DNA from: Ophiosphaerella korrae
Taxonomy: Eukaryota; Ascomycota; Dothideomycetes; Pleosporales; Phaeosphaeriaceae
Length of the DNA: 64,000 bases
Assembly: GCA_028456385.1 (NCBI GenBank)
Contig: JALNQF010000056.1
Span: 124,001-188,000 of the forward strand
Direction of reading: 5' to 3'
Shown here: positions 43,896 through 55,052 of the stretch, one piece after another
How the letters are laid out: each line of letters opens with the position of its first letter
Position numbering within the stretch: position 1 is the first letter of the stretch
The notes under the pieces: model-generated
Database searches by the model: none
Seen by the model: only the letters and a program-made list of their open reading frames with translations
What the model was told of the DNA's origin: nothing
Translations under genes and position numbers: made by a program

Positions 43896-45754
43896 CTAAA
43901 GCATGAACTCAAATTTATGCCTACTTACCCTCGCTTCTTCACCCTCCTCAAGTGGAATTCCAGCATACTCACCGCCTCTCACTTCCTCCCCTGCCCTTTT
44001 ATTCTCTCGAATCAATACTACCCTCAACACTATCGCTAAAACACCAACTAGGAGCATAAAACTTGCGCATATGGTCATACCTTTTACATACCATGGCCCG
44101 TCCTCTTCCAGAAAGATACTTGTTCCAACTAAGGGACCCACCTGACCAATAACGTTCATGATCGCCATGCCAGTACCCTTCTTACTGTCTGTTTCTTGAT
44201 TGTTGAGCGTCCAAGTAATGATCTGTTAATTTGATTAGTCATATTTCCATGCATTTTCCAACTTCGTGGCACGTACGATTGTTATCGCAGAGAAGAATCC
44301 GGCTGTAGCTGGGAAAAGGGCGATGTAACGAGGCAGGGTGTGTGGTGATTCAAAGTACGCCAATATGGCGATGGTCCCATAACCAGCAGTCGCGAGGGTG
44401 GAATGTAGTATTACAAAAGTGGAGCGTGTCTGTTGGCGATCGGAATAGTATGCCGTAACTAAAACGACGAAGAAGGCGACTAGATAAGGAGGTGCTGAAA
44501 GCCCTTGTGCTGTAATACTTTCAAACCCCATATCATGAATGATTTTTGGAAGAAAGACTGGCATCGAACTGAAAGCCACGTTACAGCTAAAGAACATGCA
44601 AGCGGTGATGTAGCATTTCGGATCTTTCAATGTTTGGAGCACCTCGCGGAAATCGACCCTCCTTTTCACCTGTTGGTTGTGATACTTTTCGTCACTTCGT
44701 TCGTCAACTTCATTTTCTTTCTCTTGTCTCAATCTCAAGACAGCAACCTCTCTCTGGCGAGGGCTAAGCCACTTGGCAGTGCTAGGTTCATCAGGCACAA
44801 AATCCCATGCCCATATCGCAACCAGTACACTGGGAAATCCTTCTACTAGGAAGAGCAACCTCCAAGGGCTCAGCGGGCCATGTTCGCCTAGTTTTGCGAT
44901 GAAGTACGCCAGGGCACCTGCAAAAGACGCTGACAGAGGGCTTGCACTAATGAATAGGCCAGTTCGAAAAGCCAACTCATGCCGTCGGAAGAAGAATGAT
45001 AGATAGAAAGGGACACCGGGACCGAATGCAGCCTCGCCAACGCCTAGTAGCGCTCGAAGGGTGACAAGGAAACTGAAGGAAGTTGCAACTGCTTGTAACG
45101 ATGCCAATATACCCCAGGATAATATACAAATTGATATGTATATATGTGGCGGGACCAATCGATACCTAGTTGCAATTAGTAGAAAAAATATGCAAGGAAC
45201 GGATGGGACCGACATCAAAGTCATCCATTCGAATGCGATATATGTGATATAAAATGCCCATAGCAACCACTCATACTGAGTTGAGGTCAAGCTAAGATCT
45301 TCAGCTAAACCTGCTATACGAGCATTGCCAATGTCTGTAAATGGCCATCAGCCCTATGATTTGCAGTTCGGAAAACGCCCACCCTTATATTCGCACTTCA
45401 TCCGCTTGATATGTATCGGAATTACTCACTCGACCGATCTAAAAAGCTCAAACAATAAAGGAGCGCCATAAACGAAACCAACCTCCGATCAAGCTTCCTC
45501 AAAACAGCTCTATCCTCATCTGGGGTATACAGCTCATAGCTCTGCGCGGAGCTTGTTGAAGTGCGGCGTGCGCCTGGTAAGAGACTGTCGTCTTCAGCAC
45601 CCTCCTTTTTTGATACAAGTTCATCGCGGGGGGTGATGGCCTGTAGTTCAAAAGAGTCTGGGCCATGGGTGCTTGATGGGTCATCTGGTTGATGCGGTGG
45701 GCGGGGTGAAGGGGTACGCCTGCGAAAGCTACGGCTGATACTCAAGGAAGACAT
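43896..45754 (-). CDS. MFS transporter, anion:cation symporter (Dal5-like) type
   Basis: Exons 45754-45430, 45334-44277 and 44222-43896 join in phase (569 residues). After a hydrophilic N-terminus (SSLSISRSFRRRTPS) comes LDRRLVSFMALLYCLSFLDR and, across the first intron, SNIGNARIAGLAEDLSLTST, the classic Dal5-family first-helix/loop sequence. Membrane helices follow in the usual 12-span pattern, e.g. LRALLGVGEAAFGPGVPFYL and AGALAYFIAKLG. The late exon holds MAIMNVIGQVGPLVGTSIFL. Members carry allantoate, nicotinate, pantothenate and similar organic anions; the substrate is not evident. Confidence 0.9.
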
Positions 45755-46252
45755 ATGGAATACACTGTGTATGGTGTCTTCCTGTATCCATATGGTAAAT
45801 TGGATATCAAAACTGTTACATTGAGATATGAGCGGAAGGTCGGAAAACGTGACAGCATTGTAAGCCAGGCTCGCCGAAGCTAGCCATTCGAGGGCGGTGG
45901 TGCAATGACGCACATTCGAATGTCCTTGCATGACTGGTTACTTCAGCCAGTGCACCTGCATCACCTTGCAATTCGTCCGCGACAGGATTATCGTGCATAT
46001 TTTTATTATCGGTCATTGTTTAGAACGCATCTTACGGCCACTTGGGCAAATGTATAGAGCCATACATGTTTTGACTGGCTGGTGTTTCTTATTCTATGTT
46101 CCGTGTCCATCAACGAAGTGTTGTAATAATATACAGTTATGATATATTTGGGCCATTGCACATGTAAGATTACGTTAATTACCTTGAGCGCGTTGCTTCA
46201 TTTTTAGCCTGTAGTCCTCAGTACAAACGTGCTTCTCAGAGGGCGAGTAGAA
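45755..46252. other. Intergenic region upstream of the MFS gene
   Basis: 498 bp, AT-rich towards 46150, with no supported gene; includes the MFS promoter and CMC4 3' flank. Confidence 0.45.
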
Positions 46253-46637
46253 TTACCGCAGAAGATGGGCTTTGGGACAGCTCACAGTGGACGCATCGTC
46301 TCCGTTCTTATTGTAGAAGGCGTTGCAGCAGTCATACAAAGCGTCGACCTTCTTCCTGTCAATACCGTGTGACCAAGGCGCGCAGCAGGAAGAATAGCGA
46401 AATGGCAAACACGAACCTCTTTCCTGCACTTGTCTTCGTCATAGCCATTCTTCTGGAGGCAGTCTTTGGGGGATAGTTTAGCAAATGTCTAGTTCTGATA
46501 TAGTTGATGTACTTTGAATGGCGCATGCTCGCGGATGACATGGTGGGTCCGTCCTGAGGTCCTTTTCTAGCTCTGTCTAGGCTATGGTAAGCCTAGGATG
46601 CATCGCGGGACCGCGAGCAGCATCATTCGCGTACCAT
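46253..46637 (-). CDS. CMC4: Twin CX9C mitochondrial protein CMC4
   Basis: Four exons: 46637-46635 (ATG only), 46576-46513, 46463-46417 and 46348-46253. Together they give 69 residues with every phase correct. The product reads TDPPCHPRACAIQNC, then LQKNGYDEDKCRKEVDALYD, then CCNAFYNKNGDDASTVSC. Cys14/Cys24 and Cys35/Cys45 form the two CX9C pairs, the coiled-coil-helix fold imported into the mitochondrial intermembrane space by Mia40. The C-terminus is SCPKAHLLR. The coding exons are too short to show as long ORFs, and were found from the conserved DALYDCCNAFY string. The ATG exon is inferred: GTACGC follows ATG at once, and the 58-bp intron ends CCTAG just before the first in-frame codon after a stop. 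Confidence 0.85.
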
Positions 46638-47073
46638 TATGAGGACAACAATTGGATACAGCAAACAGGATTTCAAACAAGCCAGCGGAACTAAGGTAAG
46701 TCCGGATGTGGTGAGGGTGAAATGGTGGACCATGGCCAATGCTGTGAGGAAGTCGTGAGTCGGCCCCACTATCTAGTTACCAAACTAGTGCCTCTAAACT
46801 CACCAGACTTCCATTCTTCCATTACTTTCCCCGTTTACCTTCACTGCCACGCCTTGCCACCGCATATATAGCGCATCTCCCCCCACGCGACGCACATCCT
46901 CGACACCACCATCTGCCTTCACACGCCCACGTCTCTCTGCGTCGGAACAGGCCAATACCCCCGCATACAGGTTCGGCTTTCTGCCCTGCTATTGCTGTTC
47001 TTGCTCATCCTGACCCTCACTCGACAGACACGCGGCTAAATCCATTGCACATACACACCACCACACAGCCAAC
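46638..47073. promoter_or_regulatory. Divergent region between CMC4 and SUMO
   Basis: 436 bp. C-rich pyrimidine tracts (ctccccccac and caccaccatctgcc) and a catatatagcgc string near 46862 precede the SUMO start, fitting a strong fungal promoter. No ORF is supported. Confidence 0.5.
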
Positions 47074-47435
47074 ATGTCCGATAACGGCTCACCTCACCAA
47101 AAGCCCGAAGATGGCGGTCAAAGCGAGCACCTCAACATCAAAGTGACGGACAACAACAACGAGGTCTTCTTCAAGATCAAGCGCACCACCGCCTTGGGAA
47201 AGCTCATGAATGCTTTCTGCGACCGCCAGGGAAAGAATGTCTCCAGTGTGCGCTTCCTCTTTGACGGACAGCGCGTTACGCCTCAAGACAATCCAGATTC
47301 GGTATGTGACCACCCACACGGCCGGCTCGCGGCCTGCAAACAGTCTTTACACAAAGTTCTAACAACAAGCAGCTCGACATGCAAGACGGCGACACTCTTG
47401 AAGTGCATCAGGAGCAAATCGGCGGTTGCTGGTAA
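47074..47435 (+). CDS. SMT3: Ubiquitin-like modifier SUMO (SMT3)
   Basis: Exons 47074-47301 and 47373-47435 join in phase (96 residues). The beta-grasp core reads HLNIKVTDNNNEVFFKIKRT, then LMNAFCDRQGKNVSSVRFLF, DGQRVTPQDNPDSLDMQDGD and TLEVHQEQIGGCW. Maturation at the Gly-Gly exposes the conjugating end and removes the last residues. The stop TAA overlaps a perfect donor (TGCTG|GTAAGC). If used with the acceptor CCTAACAG near 47565, the split codon TG|A would itself be a stop, giving ...QIGGC. Either version keeps QIGG. Confidence 0.93.
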
Positions 47436-47940
47436 GCATTCAACGGCTTCGTTGCCTCGACTTGCTTTGTGGCAGCACTGAACACCACCCCGGCAAATGC
47501 GGCTAATCACGCCACTTCTGCTATCACCTTATATACACAGCAAATGACCCATTTAGCCTAACAGATTTTTTTTTTTGAATCGCTGGCGTCAATGGATCAA
47601 GAAGGCTTGCTTCGGGCAAGCCCTTTCATACTTTCGTATACCTTTTTACAGGCGTCATATGCAGAATCAGTTCAATTTCAATACTCTACCTCTTCCGTCA
47701 TGCGTACTCTAGATTCTATGTGGTTGCAGCCTGTATAGCAGGAGAATAGTGACAGAGGCGACGCAGCCTATGCATCGTCAAAATATGACCGTAGTTCTGT
47801 TGTTAACTATAATCTAGGCCTGAAAGGGAGATTCATATTTAGAGGTGACATATATACACGAAACAGATGTCAGCACGCAATGGGAACCGATGATCAATAG
47901 TAGATGATTCACATTTACAACAAATCGCCTCCCCACTATT
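47436..47940. other. Convergent 3' flanks of SUMO and the next gene
   Basis: 505 bp with a T10-11 run near 47567 and no supported ORF. The first 130 bp may contain the last SUMO intron described above. Confidence 0.45.
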
Positions 47941-48538
47941 TTAATCTTCCCAAACGGCCTTCTTCCTCGCCTCGGTCTCTTCCTTCTCTCTCTTTTCTCT
48001 CTCCTTCTCCTCCACTCGCCGCCTTCTCTCCTTCTCCCTCATGGCCTTGTCATACTCCCTCTCCTCATCCGTTCTTTTCGGTGCCCTCACGCCCAATGCG
48101 CCAGCAATCATCCTCCCAGCAACAGCCGTCGTCTTCTCTGGCCTCTTATCCAACTCTCCACGGCTCGACGACGCGCCGCGTGAGAAATTATCTGCAAAGT
48201 CAAAAGGCGTAGGCGACGCAGGCGTTGGCGGCGGCGGATGCGGCGCCGACTCCCCAGAGGTGACGGTAGAAATAGGCTCGAGTGAATCCCGCGGTGATGA
48301 CGCCAAAACCTTTGACGACTCTTGTTCAGTCTCGGTATCCGAGTCCGAAATGCCCTCGTCCCAGCTGTCAGCAACAGGTTTAGATTTTGGTTTTTGCGCT
48401 GGTTTCTGAGGGACTTTGGTGGAAAGCTTGAGATGCGAGAGCGTCGATGCGATTTCTACGAGTTGTTTTTAGCAGTGGAGGCATTGCGTTGGTGGGAAAT
48501 ATACCTTGTTCGCTCGGCGTCTTGTGCATGGGATCCAT
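47941..48538 (-). CDS. Conserved-looking hypothetical protein with charged C-terminal coiled coil
   Basis: Exons 48538-48505 (MDPMHKTPSEQ) and 48455-47941 join in phase (182 residues). The second exon starts EIASTLSHLKLSTKVPQKPA, then KSKPVADSWDEGISDSDTET, a Pro-rich stretch, FDFADNFSRGA, MIAGALGVRAPKRTDEEREY, and ends in an alternating Arg/Lys/Glu helix (KAMREKERRRRVEEKERE). The DSWD..SDSDTE acidic motif and the small conserved Gly-rich patch look like a real protein-interaction module, but I do not recognise the family. No membrane or signal segment is seen. Confidence 0.7.
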
Positions 48539-49669
48539 AGTGTCGTGTTGTGTCTAACAGGGAGAGCGATTGAAGCGTGCTTGGGATTTTGCGGGGTAAA
48601 CGATCGCGGAGATAGGACCACGAGCGAAGGCGGGGAACCTGAAGAACGAGGATGAAGGAGATGCGGGCAATGAGTGAAATGGACTTGTGGCCAGTGCAAA
48701 GCTCAAGGGCAGCAAGTCGAGTATTATCTAGCTACTTATTCACACTCAGCTTGCAAGGAAAACCCCGGAGACTGCCCTGTTGCGTAGCCAGCATGCATGC
48801 GCTGCAAGCGCGTGTAGTCTGAACTTGGGTGTCGGGAAAGGCGCGCGTCATGAGCCCTGCCTCTCAAAGCAAGACACAAGCTTGCATGATCTTCACACGA
48901 TTGCCTGATGCTATCAAGGCCCACACTTTTCGGCCTTTCCCCTTGCTTCTAGCCTCGCTGTTTCAGCCGCAAAGGTGCAACTAGGGAGATTTACATGTGA
49001 GTGCTTGCGTGTTCCTGACTTTCCTGGCAGCCAAACGCAGGGGGAGTGGAACCAGGATTGAGCAAAACTCGACATGACGCCCCGGTTCGATTGGCAGGGG
49101 GCTTTTTCGCTGGTTATTGTTTCAATTCTTTTGGCCAGTCGGTAACCGGCCATCTGATTATTACTCCACAGTTTTGAAGATAAATTTAGAGGCCTGATCT
49201 CATCGACTGTTAGTGTGAGATTGATGTGAGATCTACACATGAATGGCTTCTGGAATCGCACGTTTAGAATAGTATACCGAGTGTCTCGTACGCTATCGAT
49301 TGGCAGAAGCAAGAATATCTAGGCCGAAGTCAGCATCCTTAATCTGTTATAACACCTCATCCCTATAGGTACCGATTATGCCGGGAGATGGAGACCACGA
49401 GGGGCACTTCGGTTATGTGCTGCAGGTAACTTCGGTTATGTACTCCGGCGATTATTACCCAGACATCATAGACACCACCTGCACCTTTCATGACAGCTTA
49501 TTCTCATTCTAATCTTCCCTCACGGATCACACCCTCGTATGCAGCAGTTCTTTGAACTTCTGGTCGCATATTTTACTCATCCACATTTTGCAACGCGTAC
49601 GCCGGTTCATCCACTTTCCAAATACGCATAGAACATTCTGCACAGATCGCAAAACTGCATTTTTGGGAC
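48539..49669. promoter_or_regulatory. Divergent intergenic region, 1.1 kb
   Basis: No supported gene. The 132-codon minus-strand frame at 48914-49312 has no domain, and its sequence looks non-coding. A near-direct repeat, gcacttcggttatgt and gtaacttcggttatgt, occurs near 49400-49440. Promoters of both flanking genes should lie here. Confidence 0.4.
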
Positions 49670-51869
49670 ATGGTCCTCGGGCGGGTGCGCATCTCGCGCA
49701 GACAACTCCTACAGTCCCGGCTACTATCGTACACAGTACCTCGAGCAGCTTTCTCCAGCTCTTCACGACGCAATGGCTACGATGACACAATCCAGAATCT
49801 CAAGATTGGCGCCCACACAAGAGTCATTTTCCAAGGATTTACCGGAAAACTTGCTACCGCCAATGCAAAAGAGTCTATGGAATGGGGCACGAATGTGGTT
49901 GGCGGGGTAAAACCAAATGGCTCCGGTGAACACCTAGGGAAGCCTGTGTTACCATCTGTCAGAGCCGCGATGGAGCAGCTCAAACCGGATGCGACGGCAA
50001 TCTATGTAGCGGCACATCAAGCGACTGCAGCAATCGAGGAGGCGATTGAAGCTGAGGTTCCGCTGATCGTTGCAGTAGCAGAGCATATTCCATTACACGA
50101 TATTATGAGGGTGGGCGAGAACATTAATCCAAGCTGATTTGATGAGTGTTAATAACTGCTAGATACATTCTATGCTTCAGAGTCAATCCAAATCGCGACT
50201 TGTAGGCGCAAATGCACCAGGAATCATATCGGCGATCGGGCGATGTCGAATCGGTTTCCAACCGTTACCCACATTTAGCCCTGGCCGCATTGGTATCATT
50301 GCAAAGTCAGGTACTTTGTCGTACGAAACTGTAGGGTCGCTGACAAGGGCGGGTGTAGGCCAGAGTCTATGTATAGGCATGGGTGGTGATGTGATTGCTG
50401 GGACAAATTTTATCGATGCATTAAAGGTCTTCGAGAAAGATGAGGATACGGAGGCGATTATTCTTGTGGGTGAACTTGGTGGGACAAGCGAAGAAGAGGC
50501 GGCAGACTGGATAACGGACTACCGTAAGCGGGTCAAGGACCCGAAGCCTATCGCAGCAGTAATTGGTGGCTATCAAGCAAGCCCAGGTAAAGTAATGGGG
50601 CATGCCGGTGCGTGGACAGGACTTGGTGAAGGAACAGCAGAGTCTAAGTATAAGGCTCTTGAGAGCGCTGGGGTGACTATGGTTGACCATCCAGCGAAGT
50701 TTGGTGGAGTCATGAAAGAGATCTTATCGCAATCTAGTCGGAATGTCGATAAAATCGTGAGTCTTCCACAAACCCAATCAATCGATATATACTGATGTTC
50801 TATACAGGGAAACCCCGTAATGAAGGCACAACAACAACGCTCATATCATACAACCACATGGAGACATCGGGCATCTACAACTCCTTACACATCTTTACAA
50901 CAGAAACGCTCGCTTCACCTGTCGACGGAGCAGTCCTCGAATCTCCTCAAGTTATATAATATCAATATCAACCTACCACCACCACCACAGGACACACAAT
51001 CAAACCATTATATAGGCATCTCCCCAGCCCGTTCCGCACGCTCCCCGTCAATCCTAGTCGCACCAACAGCCAATCCAGACCAACTACATCACCGAGCCCG
51101 GCGATTCCCCTTCGACTACCGGACCGGACCTACCCCAGAAGCCATGACTGCAGCAATAGCGCACCTCCAACTCTCCGCCGCACCCCCTAAAGCCAAAGCC
51201 CAAACCACCCAACTCATCCACAACCTCTGGACCCTCTACCAAGAAAAAGAAGCAGTTGACACACACGTCTGCCTCGCCCTATCCTCCACCGAAGATAGCC
51301 TCCACATCTACAACCCCCACCTCGTCTTTGACGACGCAGCCTTCAAATCCACAAACCGCCACGCAGACCTACACGCCCTACGCGCCGTCCTCTCCGCAAC
51401 GGACGCCCAGGCAGAAAAGCACGGCATCGTCTACCACACGCTCCCATCCCCATGCACCAACCTCGTAGGCACCCTCGTCAACGGCGCGGGCCTCGCCATG
51501 AACACAAATGATGTGCTGCATGCACGCCTGTCGCCACACACCACGAGCGCAAATTTCCTCGACACAGGCGGCAAAGCAACGGCCGCGACGATCAAGACGT
51601 CGTTTGAGTTGATTCTCGCAGATCCGCGTGTCAGCGTTGTGTTTGTCAATATCTTTGGGGGGTTGACGCTGTGTGATATGATTGCGGAGGGCATTGTAAT
51701 GGCGTTCAAGGAGGTGGGGGTGGAGAAGCCGGTGGTGGTGAGGCTCAGAGGTACGAATGAAGGTGTTGGGCAGCGGGTGTTGGGCGAGGCGCGGCTGCCG
51801 ATTTTTGTGTTTGATGATTTTGAAGAGGCAGTTGCGAAGGTGGGGGAGTTGGCGGGTGGTGGGAAGTGA
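49670..51869 (+). CDS. Fused succinyl-CoA ligase-like protein: alpha subunit joined to a reduced beta subunit
   Basis: Exons 49670-50110, 50163-50756 and 50808-51869 join in phase (698 residues). A basic, Ser-rich start (MVLGRVRISRRQLLQSR) suggests a mitochondrial presequence. The alpha part has VIFQGFTGKLATANAKESME, the CoA-binding fold, SRLVGANAPG (RLxGPNCPG in the family), VGELGGTSEEEAADW and GHAGAW with the phosphorylated His. The intron joins DKI to GNPVMKAQQQ, then a Ser/Thr-rich linker, then beta-like sequence: YIGISPARSARSPSILVA, FVNGAGLAM-like LVNGAGLAMNTNDVL, and SVVFVNIFGGLTLCDMIAEG. The glycine-rich ATP-grasp half is missing and the Mg-binding EVNP reads CLAL. Canonical enzymes are separate alpha and beta chains that make succinyl-CoA; this one may not bind nucleotide. 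Function unknown. Confidence 0.88.
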
Positions 51870-52388
51870 GGGATATAGAGGTAGATAGCAGTTCCGAATT
51901 GTGGAGCAGTGCACTATGATTAGGTCATGTCTGGCAGTTTCAGTTTTCATGTTTTTGAATTGATGATGCTGGGAGTGTATCGAGCTAGGTAGAACAGACG
52001 GCTAATATAGACAGGTAGTGAAGGATGAAGGACCTTGAGGGTCAGGGGGCAGGGCTCTAGAAGAAGGGGAAGGGGAACTCGGATTAAAATACTCTACTCA
52101 TGACCGCCCGAGTCGTCGCCACCAAAAGAACGTGCCAATTCATGCCGCCACCTATCTTGCGACATGCCTGTCTTTTCCGTGCAACGTATATGAGAACCCT
52201 ACGCCATATGAAGGAATAAATTTGAAAAAAGGTTGGTATCTGGAACAAATCGATAAGGGTAGGCGAGCAGTGGCCCTCAAGTAACTGCTAGGCACCCAAA
52301 ACGTGCGTGTGGCCGTATAATGGAGAAAGAAAGAGGGCGGTTGCGGCATAGGCTATGCGAGGTACTGGAAAGCGGTACTGGAGTTTCG
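51870..52388. other. Convergent 3' flanks
   Basis: 519 bp between the ligase-like gene and BQT4, with no supported ORF. Confidence 0.5.
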
Positions 52389-53865
52389 TTAGCATAGTAG
52401 GTCATAAATGTTTGCACATCGTATAACATACCCAACTACAGCCATGGCAAATACGCCGACAAGTGCCCTTCTTGTGACTTTCTCCTTGGTCAGTTTCTGC
52501 TCGGTAGTATACGCGACCTTTGCAGACTTGGATGGCCGCTCTTCTTCGAGATCTGCCTCCTCAACTCCTTCGGCCTTGCGCTTAGACGACTTGACGATGC
52601 CTGATGATGAGCCAGCTTCAAGCTTCTGTGCTTCTTCTACCATGCGCTTTGCCTCTTCAATCATCTTAGCGGGGTCTTCAGGCTCCGGCAACTCGGCGTG
52701 GGTGTGGGGTACATCAATCTTGACCTTGGTGGTTGTCGTCTCTATATTGCCATTTTGTTCGATTGTCTCCTGCACCTCAATGCGCACAGTACCTTCCTCA
52801 ACTTCGTCTTCCTTGACCTCGGGTTCCTTGACGTCACCATTCAGCGATTCGGACGCGATAGAGTCGTCCAGCTCTATTCCATTGGCAATGACATTCTGCA
52901 AGGCGCTTACTGCTTTGGACGCGGATGAATCGATTGTCTCCTCCGCCTTCATGGTTTCTGACTTTACGGTGCCTCGGGTCGTCCGTGCCTTTCGGGGTGT
53001 GGCGATCTTTCGGCTTGGTGTCCCAAGCTTGCTGGGTGATGCTGATCGCGTTGATCGTGCACGAGTGGAGGCGCGGAGAGCAGAATGAGTCGGTAAGAGG
53101 ACAGGAGTAGCTGTGTCAAGGTCAAACTTTGGTGGTTGCTGGATATTGCTGTTGACTTTGTCCTTGTTGCCCTTCTCGATGGATGTAGGATCTAGCAGAG
53201 CTTCGATCCAGTGCCGCATTGCATATTCATCAGACAGCGAAAGTGCTAGTGAGAAAATTGGTGTTAGTGTTGCATCCGGGCGGGGCGTGGCTGTCACGAT
53301 ATTCACTTACCCTCCTCTGGCGCAATCCATACGCTACCTGCAACTTCATCACCACCAGCCGAGGGGAACGTTTTCTGGTATCTGCGCTCCATCTCTTCTT
53401 CGGCGAGAGAGGCCCAGGGAAACGCAGCCTTGAACATTCCAGTCGCGCTGATGTATCCGTCGCTGCTGCGTCGCTGTCGATGTGGTTAGTCCATTTACTG
53501 GGATGGTTGCAAGCGCGGATTTCCATCGCGTACCATGAGGAAGTAGGATTCGGGAAACGCCGAGGTCCTGTTGAGGGTGAAGATGCCCGATCCCGTGAGG
53601 TCCCTGGGCAGTGGCACGCGTAAATGCGCGTAGTCAAAAGTGCCCAGATTGTCGCTCTTGGTGGCGTTCGCGACGCCGGCAATGCCAGGCTTAACAGCGA
53701 GGTTGGTCTGGCCCAGGCGACGCCTCTCGACGAGGATTTCTTCTGCGCGATGGTGTTAGCGGTGGTAAGGATCGATGCGATGCGCGTCGGACACGTACTG
53801 GTCGTCGAGTCAATGGGCTCCAGCAATGGGTTCCTGCGCTCAGGCAAAGCGCGTCGTGATACCAT
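52389..53865 (-). CDS. bqt4: Inner-nuclear-membrane KilA-N/APSES protein Bqt4
   Basis: Exons 53865-53799, 53742-53534, 53473-53311 and 53245-52389 join in phase (431 residues). The opening MVSRRALPERRNPLLEP and KEILVERRRLGQTNLAVKPG lead into the KilA-N (APSES-like) domain: FDYAHLRVPLPRDLTGSGIF, SYFLMRRSSDGYISATGMFK, AAFPWASLAEEEMERRYQKT. A long acidic region and a basic stretch (SSKRKAEGVEEAD) precede a C-terminal anchor (ALVGVFAMAVVGYVIRC). In fission yeast Bqt4 anchors telomeres to the nuclear envelope. The anchor and domain order match that protein; telomere binding here is inference. Confidence 0.88.
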
Positions 53866-55052
53866 AATGGCTTCGTATTAATATGTCTTGCTAAGGTGTT
53901 GCAGGCAGGTGGTGGCGATTGCGCGCTGCGCAAAAAGGGCAGGAGGAAGAAGCGACGTGGATTGCGCGCAGACAGACGGAGGATGGCAAGCAACACCGAC
54001 GGCGTGACAGGGCAAAGCTCAAGCCAAAACACGGCCAAAGGCAAAGGCAGGCGCGGTTGGGGCTCTGGGTGAGTGCAGCAGGCGCGCGGTCTGATTCCAG
54101 TCCAGGTGGTGAGATGGCAAGTGCGTCCCGGCAATCGACGAGAGAGAGGAAAGAGCGATGGAAAGGTCGCACTTCGCTCATCCCTGTGCCAAGCCACTAG
54201 TATGTTCCCCAGACTGTTCTTCGCTCGTCCCACTTGGTTTCGCCCGCTTTGTCGAGCTCGCGTCCCCTTTGAGAGACCATGCCCTGTGTGCAGCCCTGCC
54301 GATTGGCCGCCGTCTGCCTGTGCCTATGCCGTTTGCAATCTCTGCTCTGGCAACACAGGGCCGAGCAAGCGCCTCCCTTTCGGTGAGCCACGCGGAAAGC
54401 GTGGCAGCAAGTCACGCGGTTTAGCGTCCTCAGCGCGCGCGACATGCTATGGCAGCTTGGAATCAGATCAGGGAGAGCACCTGTCTCCAATTACCCATCT
54501 CCATGATCCATTGTTGCGCACTGCATCGTGCTGAATGCCAGCCACCAACTGCCCTCGATGAATGCCTCAGACTGTGTGGTGTTGTGACGCTCTCGACAGC
54601 TTCCATCCAGACTTCAATCAGTGCTAGCCTGGTACACGTCAGAGAACTGCAGCTCACCATACTGCTGCAGAACAAAGACACGTCGTCACCAAGACAGAAC
54701 AGGTGGGGCGTGGCCACGCCGACAGCGCACAGGACGCGCTCTACGACACATGGTCGGCTCAGAGAAAAATTCATATCTAGCTGGTAGCATGCTTTCCATC
54801 ATATCATGCCATGACACGCCCGAGAGATACTCGATGTGTTGAAGGATTCTACCCTGGGTCCATCAGCCGCGCCAAATGGCCCCGCCAGGCACCTAGCCAA
54901 TCACATGTCGCGAACCTTAGGGCCAAAAGCGGTGAATAGCAACCCCGCAGCCCTAAGCCTTGAGCCTTGAGCCTTGAGCCCTTCAATCAACAATCCACAC
55001 CATCTTCTTAACTACCAACATCTTTAGACAACCTACCAACCCACCCCCAAAC
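53866..55052. promoter_or_regulatory. Divergent intergenic region between BQT4 and RDI1
   Basis: 1.19 kb, GC-rich near BQT4. It contains many overlapping frames on both strands without domains, typical of GC-rich non-coding DNA. A run of ccttgagcc copies stands at about 54959-54980, just before the RDI1 leader. Confidence 0.45.

Noticed and set aside
52408..53088. 226-codon plus-strand ORF
   Set aside because: Antisense of the Bqt4 C-terminal exon.
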